The notes under the pieces were generated by a model, which did not search any database, was not told where the DNA came from, and saw only the letters and a program-made list of their open reading frames with translations. Shown here in pieces: positions 1 through 4,309 of a stretch of DNA of 6,847 bases (within the stretch, counting starts at the first letter, position 1; each line of letters begins with the position of its first letter). The DNA comes from Bacillota bacterium. Lineage in GTDB: Bacteria; Bacillota; UBA994. The position numbers and the translations under genes are program-made. The stretch is taken from NCBI GenBank assembly GCA_018725275.1, contig QLUC01000087.1, positions 1 through 6,847 on the forward strand. The letters run 5' to 3'.

Positions 1-148
1 CCAACTCACGCAAGGCGGCATTCCGGCTGGGGTGATGTCCATCCCGTGTCGTTATGTGCACACTGCCAGCGAAATGGTGGATTACGCAGATGTTGAAAAC
101 GGCGTAAAGCTAGTCAGGGCCATAATGGAAACGAAGTACACGGGGTAG
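1..148 (+). CDS. M42-family metallopeptidase (glutamyl aminopeptidase / endoglucanase-like), C-terminal end only
   Basis: Only the last 48 codons are present, read from base 2 to the TAG at 146-148; the 5' part lies left of the window. The visible tail contains G-I-P-A-G-V-M-S-I-P-C-R-Y-V-H-T followed by S-E-M-V-D and D-V-E-N-G-V-K-L. This is the characteristic end of M42 aminopeptidases: the R-Y-x-H-T/S histidine is a ligand of the dinuclear metal centre, and the E-M-V-D / D-V-E-N segment closes the catalytic domain. Family members are cytosolic, tetrahedral, dodecameric metallo-aminopeptidases that trim peptides; some were historically labelled endoglucanase M. The exact substrate preference cannot be told from this fragment. 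The next gene follows after 50 bases on the same strand, so co-transcription is possible. Family assignment is firm; subfamily is open. Confidence 0.85.
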   Translation, partial: QLTQGGIPAGVMSIPCRYVHTASEMVDYADVENGVKLVRAIMETKYTG

Positions 149-198
149 CACTTGTACGCGCTCCTGCATACTATGGATGCATGGAGAGGGTGATGACC

Positions 199-627
199 AT
201 GTGGGATGATCCGCGGCGCGTCTTAGGGTGGGACCCGCTGCTTTACCTAGTGACGTTAGACGAGCGTATAAGCGCTTGGTCATGCAACATCATCCAGATG
301 TTGGCGGTAACGCGGAGCACTTCAAGCAAATTCATTCCGCCTACATTAGGCTCATCTCCGCAGCCGACTCGCTACCTCTAGCGGGAGAAGAGGGCTCTCG
401 CTTACGCGTTGTATATGGCACCCGTTCGTACGCCTCGGGATACTTGGTGTGGCGCAAGCTGTTGCGGCCTCGAATCCGTGTGGACGCGCGGGAGAGTACG
501 GGTAGCCATCCCCTGGGTGGTTGCAGTGGTGCTCCCCGCTGTGGGCTGGAGTATTAGTCCCACGGCGACGGTGTTATGCGGGGCGGGCTTTGCAGTATTG
601 GGGCAGATTAGACTAAGTGGCTTCTAA
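199..627 (+). pseudogene. Small J-domain (DnaJ-like) membrane protein, broken by two compensating frameshifts
   Basis: Three reading-frame pieces together make one coherent protein of about 140 residues. Piece 1 (from ATG 199) reads M-W-D-D-P-R-R-V-L-G-W-D-P, helix I of a J domain. Near 232-238 the homology moves to the frame of base 228, giving A-A-L-P-S-D-V-R-R-A-Y-K-R, the diagnostic HPD tripeptide (291-299), and the helix III/IV residues F-K-Q-I-H-S-A-Y. Near 480-505 it returns to the first frame, giving two hydrophobic segments (about 502-555 and 562-612) and a TAA at 625-627. The net shift is zero, so one lost and one gained base would explain it. ATG 199 is chosen because GGAGAGGG (183-190) lies 8 bases upstream and J domains often begin at the N-terminus. 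J proteins recruit and stimulate Hsp70/DnaK; the C-terminal membrane hairpin suggests membrane attachment. No canonical slippery heptamer lies at the first junction, so mutation or base-call error is likelier than programmed shifting. Confidence 0.72.
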
Positions 628-630
628 CAC

Positions 631-666
631 AATGCCTCATCATGAAGTGCATGGGGAGGCATTTTT
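631..666 (+). terminator. Intrinsic terminator after the J-domain gene
   Basis: A perfect 8-bp inverted repeat, AATGCCTC (631-638) and GAGGCATT (656-663), encloses a 17-base loop and runs into a T tract (662-666). It begins 4 bases after the J-protein stop codon, so it should end the M42 peptidase/J-protein transcript and separate it from ctpA. Confidence 0.75.
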
Positions 667-740
667 CGCGCCACAAGAGGAAGATTGCGCATGAGTAAAG
701 AATAACTCTACGTGGCATGTACTAAGCTGTAGACGTCGGT

Positions 741-750
741 GAGAGGGGTG
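741..750 (+). promoter_or_regulatory. Ribosome binding site of ctpA
   Basis: A purine-rich GAGAGGGGTG lies 4 bases before ATG 755. It resembles the site in front of the J-domain gene (GGAGAGGG) and supports this start. I saw no convincing -35/-10 pair for ctpA between 667 and 740. Confidence 0.6.
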
Positions 751-754
751 CATT

Positions 755-1978
755 ATGGAATTAAGAGAAGAGGAAAAGAAGACAGTATCACGCGTTGCTC
801 TCCCCAAAGTGGTAGCGCTGTGCTTGGTGTTTCTCGTTGTAGGCCTATTCTTAGGCGCGACCAGTCAGTTTATCATGGGCCCGGTAGGGGCCACGATTTT
901 ATCTCGCCTAGGCTTACCAATTGACCCGAATGTAGCGCGTCTGCTAGCTGTGCAGAACTTGGTACTGGACACTCATCTGAACCCAAAACTCGACCCGAAC
1001 GAGATGATGGAAAACGCGGTTCGCGGGCTGCTCAGCCGGGTGGACGGCGGGCTTACGCGCTACGAAAACCCCGAGGAAGCTAGACGGACGGCAGAACGTG
1101 CGGCGGGTGAGTTCACAGGCATAGGCGTTACCGTGCGCATGGTGGAAGAACAGGTGCAAATAGAATCTGTCTTTCGGGGCGCGCCTGCGCAAGGGGCAGG
1201 ACTGCTCCCGCGGGATGTGATTGTCGCTGTTGACGACCAGACTTTGCGCGGCTTGACCCTGCACGAGGTGACAGACCGCATCAAAGGGGTGGCCGGCACA
1301 AACGTGACGCTGACGATCTTTAGGCCGGCACTCGGAAGAACTATGAACGTTACGATAACACGGGCGCGAATCGTCGTGCCGGTGGTTTCCTACGAGATCG
1401 TGGAGCCTCAAATCGCGCATGTCATACTCTCGCAATTTACCACTACGGCCACGGAGCAAATGCGGCAGACACTAACCGCGCTCGAGCAGCAAGGGATCAA
1501 ACATTTGTTGTTAGATATGCGGTTTAACCCCGGTGGATTTACGCATGTAGCGGAAGATGTCGCCAGCTTCTTTCTCGGTCCGGAACACGTAGTCTATCAG
1601 ACGGTTGACCGTGAGGGTGCCGTACGGCAAACCATAACCCGAGGTCAACGCATCTACACGGGCCGGATCAGCGTGCTCATTAACCAGGGCAGTGCGTCTG
1701 CTTCCGAACTGCTAACCGGTGCACTGCGCGACCACCTTGGCTCTACGGTACTCGGTGTCACCAGCTTTGGCAAGGGTACAATTCAGCAGGGCTATCCTTT
1801 GGGAGACGGCTCACGGGTTTGGGTAACGGTACAAGGCTATAAGACTCCTGCCGGCACGATCATCGACGCCAAAGGGATTACCGCTGACATAATCATCGAG
1901 CAGCCCGACCCGGCTTCCCCAGAGGATGTGCAATTAGAGCGCGCACTTCAGCACATCAGAACATATCTCCTGCGGTAG
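755..1978 (+). CDS. ctpA: S41-family C-terminal processing peptidase (carboxyl-terminal protease, CtpA/CtpB type)
   Basis: A 407-residue protein, a normal length for Gram-positive Ctp proteases. A single hydrophobic segment (about residues 16-40), preceded by a charged N-terminus, is an uncleaved anchor or signal, placing the enzyme outside the membrane. A PDZ domain follows (about 115-200), with F-T-G-I-G-V, then A-P-A-Q-G-A-G-L and L-P-R-D-V-I-V-A-V-D. The protease core has L-L-L-D-M-R-F-N-P-G-G (251-261), the nucleophile motif G-S-A-S-A-S-E (Ser315) and F-G-K-G-T-I-Q (Lys340). The 25-residue Ser-Lys spacing matches the Ser/Lys dyad of E. coli Tsp. The C-terminal end has the usual G-x-x-T-P-A-G-x-x-I-D-x-K-G-I-x-A-D strand. 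The family degrades or trims proteins at their C-termini; in spore formers the CtpB paralog cleaves a sporulation signalling protein, but nothing here decides between roles. plsY starts 24 bases downstream with no terminator between, so the two are probably co-transcribed. Confidence 0.93.
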   Translation: MELREEEKKTVSRVALPKVVALCLVFLVVGLFLGATSQFIMGPVGATILSRLGLPIDPNVARLLAVQNLVLDTHLNPKLDPNEMMENAVRGLLSRVDGGLTRYENPEEARRTAERAAGEFTGIGVTVRMVEEQVQIESVFRGAPAQGAGLLPRDVIVAVDDQTLRGLTLHEVTDRIKGVAGTNVTLTIFRPALGRTMNVTITRARIVVPVVSYEIVEPQIAHVILSQFTTTATEQMRQTLTALEQQGIKHLLLDMRFNPGGFTHVAEDVASFFLGPEHVVYQTVDREGAVRQTITRGQRIYTGRISVLINQGSASASELLTGALRDHLGSTVLGVTSFGKGTIQQGYPLGDGSRVWVTVQGYKTPAGTIIDAKGITADIIIEQPDPASPEDVQLERALQHIRTYLLR

Positions 1979-2002
1979 AGGTGCGCGAAAGGACGATTGT
2001 TA

Positions 2003-2614
2003 ATGCCAAGCTATGGGTTCTTGATTACTGTAGTTGTTGCCTACCTCTTGGGTGCTTTTCCTACCGCCTTTGTAGTTGGCAAACTCCGCAACATCGATAT
2101 CACTAAACACGGCAGTGGCAATATTGGCGGCACTAACGCCATGCGTGTCATGGGGCTAGGGCCAGGCGTCCTGGTGATGGTGGCCGACGTGTTCAAGGCA
2201 GCACTGCCTACCTATATAGCAGCGCATTTGCTGCCGCTTGAGACGTGGCAGGTCATGACAGTCGCTCTGTCTACAGTTATTGGACACAACTGGTCGGTGT
2301 ACATTGGGTTTAGGGGAGGGAAGGGCATCGCCTGCACTATTGGCGCATGTGCGGTGCTGTTCCCCGCAGTGCTGCTTACGGGGTTTGCCGTATTTGCACT
2401 GACCATAGCCATCACCAAATACGTCTCCCTAGGCTCTCTCGTGATGATGACCTCCATGCCTATACTCCTCGGGTTATTGGGGTACCGCCTGGAGTATATT
2501 TTGTTTGCACTCTGCATACTGGTGATTGGAACATACAGGCATCGCTCGAATATTCAGAGATTATTAAAAGGCACGGAAAACAAGGTTGGGAGAAAAAAAT
2601 GTAGAGGGGATTAA
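2003..2614 (+). CDS. plsY: Acyl-phosphate:glycerol-3-phosphate acyltransferase PlsY
   Basis: PlsY transfers an acyl group from acyl-phosphate (made by PlsX) to glycerol-3-phosphate, giving lysophosphatidic acid, the first membrane step of phospholipid synthesis. The 203-residue protein is the family's usual size, with about seven hydrophobic stretches. All three signature loops are visible: G-S-G-N-I-G-G-T-N-A-M-R (37-48); G-H-N-W-S-V-Y-I-G-F-R-G-G-K-G (94-108), with the catalytic-loop GH and the phosphate-binding GGKG; and Y-V-S-L-G-S (140-145). The family tail Y-R-H-R-S-N-I-Q-R-L-L-K-G-T-E is also present. An in-frame TTG at 1997 is possible, but ATG 2003 sits 9 bases after AAAGGA (1988-1993), so I use it. 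The last codons (K-K-C-R-G-D, stop) lie in the A tract and palindrome that form the terminator of the opposite-strand unit. No plus-strand T tract follows, so where plsY transcription ends is unclear. Confidence 0.95.
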   Translation: MPSYGFLITVVVAYLLGAFPTAFVVGKLRNIDITKHGSGNIGGTNAMRVMGLGPGVLVMVADVFKAALPTYIAAHLLPLETWQVMTVALSTVIGHNWSVYIGFRGGKGIACTIGACAVLFPAVLLTGFAVFALTIAITKYVSLGSLVMMTSMPILLGLLGYRLEYILFALCILVIGTYRHRSNIQRLLKGTENKVGRKKCRGD

Positions 2615-2626
2615 TCCCCTCTACAT
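2593..2626 (-). terminator. Intrinsic terminator of the tRNA-Trp/selenoprotein unit, embedded in the plsY 3' end
   Basis: Bases 2599-2626 are a perfect 28-bp palindrome (12-bp stem 2599-2610 / 2615-2626, loop TTAA). Read on the minus strand it is followed by seven Ts (complement of the A run 2593-2599), the classic layout of a factor-independent terminator. It starts 14 bases after the selenoprotein stop codon. On the plus strand it has no T tract, so it is directional, although the same hairpin would form at the end of plsY mRNA. The plsY stop codon TAA is in the loop. Confidence 0.85.
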
Positions 2627-2640
2627 AAGTGCCTGTGTTA

Positions 2641-2907
2641 TTATCCTTGGAGCAAAGCGAGTTCGGGTTGCCCAAAAACAATCAGTTCCCCATCGTTTAT
2701 GACCGTACACGGAATTCCTACGCGTCCGTTGGCGCGCACCTCGGCAAACTCCACTCTATTATCTCTGTACTTAAGAAAGGCCTTAAGGTTGGCCATGCTG
2801 GAGGTAATGTCTATGTAGGTAGACGGGACATTGTGATGTGAAAGAAACTCTTTCACGGGGGCACAGCCCGGTCAGTGCTGACTGCCAAACAGGACTATGT
2901 CTTTCAT
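2641..2907 (-). CDS. Glutaredoxin-like selenoprotein with U-P-G-C active site (TGA at codon 12 read as Sec)
   Basis: Read from ATG 2907 with the TGA at 2874-2872 as selenocysteine, the gene gives an 88-residue thioredoxin-fold protein. It begins M-K-D-I-V-L-F-G-S-Q-H, then U12-P13-G14-C15, then A-P-V-K-E-F-L. This is the beta1/CPxC/alpha1 start of glutaredoxins, with U at the nucleophilic Cys. Downstream come Y-I-D-I-T, F-L-K-Y-R-D and R-V-G-I-P66-C-T-V-I-N-D-G, the cis-Pro glutathione-side loop and strand of small glutaredoxin-related proteins. A strong GGGGAGG (2921-2915) sits 7 bases before the ATG, and a perfect 8-bp hairpin with a G-starting loop lies downstream of the TGA (listed separately). 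TGA is a normal stop for the PFOR gene in this window, so recoding must be local. The expected role is thiol/selenol redox chemistry in the cytosol; the substrate is unknown. Standard-code annotation would call only a 71-residue stub from GTG 2856, lacking the active site, or nothing. The alternative is a nonsense mutation of a Cys codon, but the SECIS-like element and intact gene argue against it. Confidence 0.85.
2838..2856 (-). promoter_or_regulatory. Candidate bacterial SECIS element for the selenoprotein
   Basis: On the minus strand GTGAAAGA-GTT-TCTTTCAC (2856 to 2838) forms a perfect 8-bp stem with a 3-base loop whose first base is G. The loop starts 23 bases after the UGA. Bacterial SECIS elements recruit SelB from within the coding region just after the UGA, and known ones have a short apical loop with a G in its first two bases about 16-37 bases from the codon; this element fits. 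It lies in the codons for V-K-E-F-L-S-H. Confidence 0.72.
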
Positions 2908-2914
2908 GGCGACG

Positions 2915-2921
2915 CCTCCCC
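2915..2921 (-). promoter_or_regulatory. Ribosome binding site deciding the selenoprotein start
   Basis: On the minus strand GGGGAGG lies 7 bases before ATG 2907. It is upstream of the in-frame TGA, and none of comparable quality precedes the GTG at 2856, so translation must begin before the TGA and pass through it. Confidence 0.8.
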
Positions 2922-2943
2922 AAAATACCTCTGCTTGTTGTTT

Positions 2944-3019
2944 TGGCAGGGGCAGAGGGACTCGAACCCACAACCAACGGTTTTGGAGACCGCTACTCTA
3001 CCAATTGAGCTATACCCCT
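2944..3019 (-). tRNA. trnW: tRNA-Trp (anticodon CCA)
   Basis: A 76-base cloverleaf with encoded 3' CCA (2946-2944) and discriminator G. The acceptor stem AGGGGTA/TGCCCCT has one U-G pair. The D arm is GCTC/GAGT with GG in the loop. The anticodon stem GCGGT/ACCGT encloses loop CTCCAAA with anticodon CCA (plus-strand 2984-2986). The variable loop is 5 bases and the T loop is TTCGAGT. The T stem GTGGG/CCCTC carries one U-U mismatch at its second pair. A near-consensus promoter ends about 7 bases before the predicted transcript start, and the selenoprotein gene follows 36 bases downstream, apparently on the same primary transcript. Confidence 0.96.
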
Positions 3020-3032
3020 GTGAACCTATTTC

Positions 3033-3061
3033 ATTATACGTTACCCGCCTGGCACGGTCAA
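3033..3061 (-). promoter_or_regulatory. Sigma-A-type promoter of the tRNA-Trp/selenoprotein unit
   Basis: On the minus strand TTGACC (3061-3056) and TATAAT (3038-3033) are separated by exactly 17 bases. The -10 is a perfect match and the -35 matches five of six. A start about 7 bases past the -10 leaves only a short leader before the tRNA 5' end at 3019, as is usual for tRNA genes. Confidence 0.88.
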
Positions 3062-3203
3062 GTAATCGCAAATACTTATCCACCCACTCATCGTAGTCCC
3101 TCACACCGCTCACTCACATCAAAACCTCACGCTATCACACCGGTGCTTGAATACAGTCTTGCTGTCGCAATACTCTTTCATTTTCCAATTACAAACAAAT
3201 ACG
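3062..3203. other. Divergent intergenic stretch with no supported gene
   Basis: This spacer lies between the minus-strand tRNA promoter and the plus-strand aminotransferase promoter. It is rich in CAC/TCAC-type plus-strand sequence. Short open frames occur on both strands, but none has a good ribosome binding site or a recognisable product. I see no T-box, riboswitch or clear operator. Confidence 0.5.
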
Positions 3204-3232
3204 TTGAGATGGTATGCCTAGGCTGATAGAAT
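3204..3232 (+). promoter_or_regulatory. Sigma-A-type promoter of the aminotransferase gene
   Basis: TTGAGA (3204-3209) and TAGAAT (3227-3232) are spaced by 17 bases, each matching five of six consensus positions. Transcription would start near 3239, giving a leader of roughly 50 bases that is dominated by G runs. Confidence 0.72.
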
Positions 3233-3235
3233 TGT

Positions 3236-3278
3236 GGGGGGAGTGGGGGCAGGTGTGGGGAGAGCAAAATTAAGGGGG
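3236..3278 (+). other. G-rich 5' leader with quadruplex potential overlapping the ribosome binding site
   Basis: Four G runs, at 3236-3241 (6), 3245-3249 (5), 3257-3260 (4) and 3274-3278 (5), are separated by 3, 7 and 13 bases. The fourth run is the core of the ribosome binding site. A quadruplex using it could mask the site, but the last loop is long and folding is untested. Confidence 0.35.
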
Positions 3279-3280
3279 AG
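3274..3280 (+). promoter_or_regulatory. Ribosome binding site pointing to the CTG start of ilvE
   Basis: GGGGGAG sits 6 bases before CTG 3287 and 39 bases before GTG 3320. The usual 5-9 base spacing fits only CTG. Confidence 0.65.
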
Positions 3281-3286
3281 ATTTAC

Positions 3287-4168
3287 CTGAGCAATATCAT
3301 CTACATCGACGGTCACTTTGTGCCTAAAGAAGAAGCGAAAATCTCGGTCTACGACCATGGGTTGCTTTATGGAGATGGCATTTTTGAGGGTCTGCGCGTT
3401 TATAACGGCCGGATTTTCAAACTAGAGGAACATGTGGACCGCCTCTATGAGTCGGCAAAGTCAATTATGCTCACCATCCCCATGCCTAAACAAGAGATGA
3501 TAGCGGCGCATGTAGAGACGGTCAGGCAGAATGGTCTGCGTGATGTCTACATTCGTTCTATTGTCACGCGTGGCGTCGGCAGCCTCGGCATTGATCCGCG
3601 GTCCTGTCCAAAAGCTAGTGTAATCATTATTGTTGATAAAATTTCCCTATACCCAGCCGAACTATATGAAAAGGGGATTGACGTGGTCACTGTTGCCACG
3701 CGGCGTCCCTCGGTCGATGTTCTCAGCCCGCGCGTGAAGTCATTAAACTATCTTAATAACGTCATGGCCAAAATTGAGGCGGCTAGGGCAGGGGCCTTTG
3801 GGGGCATAATGCTCAACAGCGAGGGCTACGTTACGGAAGGCACGGCTGACAATATTTTCTTAGTAAAAAAAGGGATCATCTACACGCCGCCGGGTCATGT
3901 GGGCATACTACAGGGCATTACCCGCGACACGATTATGACCATGGCCACTGAGTCTGGCTACATTGTCAAGGAAGAGGTCTTCACGCGTCACGATATTTAC
4001 GTGGCGGACGAGATTTTCTTCACCGGAAGCGGTGCGGAGGTCATACCGGTCATTAACTGCGACGGCAGAGTAATAGGGACCGGTGCGCCCGGCCCAATTA
4101 CACGCTACTTCATCGAGGAGTATCGCAAGCTGGTCAACTCAACCGGCTACACAGTGTTCACCTCATAG
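3287..4168 (+). CDS. ilvE: Branched-chain amino acid aminotransferase (class IV PLP enzyme), probable CTG start
   Basis: Fold-type IV PLP aminotransferase of about 293 residues, the length of the short IlvE group. It interconverts Leu/Ile/Val and their 2-oxo acids with 2-oxoglutarate/glutamate in the cytosol. Seen in order, numbering from CTG: I-I-Y-I-D-G-H-F-V-P first strand (4-13); S-V-Y-D-H-G-L-L-Y-G-D-G-I-F-E-G-L-R; R-V-K-S-L-N-Y-L-N-N with the PLP Schiff-base Lys151; E-G-T-A-D-N-I-F with Glu184, expected to hold the pyridine nitrogen; G-I-L-Q-G-I-T-R-D and F-F-T-G-S-G-A-E-V. Start choice: the family's first strand begins upstream of GTG 3320. GGGGGAG (3274-3280) lies 6 bases before CTG 3287, and no in-frame ATG, GTG or TTG lies between the stop at 3227 and 3320. 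Branched-chain specificity rests on resemblance; D-amino-acid aminotransferase is the main alternative. The gene is monocistronic, ending at a bidirectional terminator. Confidence 0.85.
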   Translation: MSNIIYIDGHFVPKEEAKISVYDHGLLYGDGIFEGLRVYNGRIFKLEEHVDRLYESAKSIMLTIPMPKQEMIAAHVETVRQNGLRDVYIRSIVTRGVGSLGIDPRSCPKASVIIIVDKISLYPAELYEKGIDVVTVATRRPSVDVLSPRVKSLNYLNNVMAKIEAARAGAFGGIMLNSEGYVTEGTADNIFLVKKGIIYTPPGHVGILQGITRDTIMTMATESGYIVKEEVFTRHDIYVADEIFFTGSGAEVIPVINCDGRVIGTGAPGPITRYFIEEYRKLVNSTGYTVFTS

Positions 4169-4215
4169 TCGTACGCATCGTAGCCGCAAGCATCATAATT
4201 AGAACCAAGATGGGC

Positions 4216-4248
4216 AAAAAAGAACCGACTTACATCGGTTCTTTTTTT
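4216..4248. terminator. Bidirectional intrinsic terminator between ilvE and the PFOR gene
   Basis: AGAACCGA (4221-4228) pairs with TCGGTTCT (4235-4242) around a 6-base loop. It is flanked by six As on the left (4216-4221) and seven Ts on the right (4242-4248), so it can end transcription from both sides. It is the terminator of the aminotransferase gene on the plus strand and of the convergent PFOR gene on the minus strand. Confidence 0.88.
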
Positions 4249-4263
4249 GGTGGAAGATCCTCT

Positions 4264-4294
4264 GTCCTAGTTTACATAATATATATTATAGGAC
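4264..4294. repeat. AT-rich palindrome downstream of the PFOR stop codon
   Basis: A perfect 14-bp palindrome, ATAATATATATTAT (4276-4289), lies inside a GTCCTA/TAGGAC inverted repeat (4264-4269 / 4289-4294). It starts 15 bases after the PFOR stop on the minus strand. It may be a weak mRNA 3' hairpin or a protein-binding site; no gene starts next to it. Confidence 0.4.
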
Positions 4295-4309
4295 GCAAGG
4301 GAAATGGCC

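Noticed and set aside
226..240. Programmed -1 frameshift in the J-domain gene
   Set aside because: The bases in the zero frame do not form an X-XXY-YYZ slippery heptamer, and a second shift of the opposite sense would also be needed.
944..1459. Minus-strand open frame of 171 codons
   Set aside because: It is antisense to the PDZ and protease core of ctpA; the product is of low complexity in His/Arg and has no recognisable domain.
2641..2856. 71-residue protein starting at GTG 2856 as the full gene
   Set aside because: It lacks the first beta strand, the active-site motif and a ribosome binding site; all are present just upstream through the TGA.
2872..2874. TGA decoded as Trp (alternative genetic code) instead of Sec
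   Set aside because: The PFOR gene ends at TGA at its expected C-terminus, Trp is encoded by TGG throughout, and Cys/Sec, not Trp, is expected at this redox position.
2904..3113. Minus-strand open frame of 69 codons covering the tRNA-Trp gene and its promoter
   Set aside because: Its second half is the tRNA read as protein, its first half overlaps the -35/-10 elements, and it has no ribosome binding site or family resemblance.
3062..3290. T-box or riboswitch ahead of the aminotransferase
   Set aside because: The promoter at 3204-3232 leaves a leader of only about 50 bases, with no T-box motif and no terminator/antiterminator pair.
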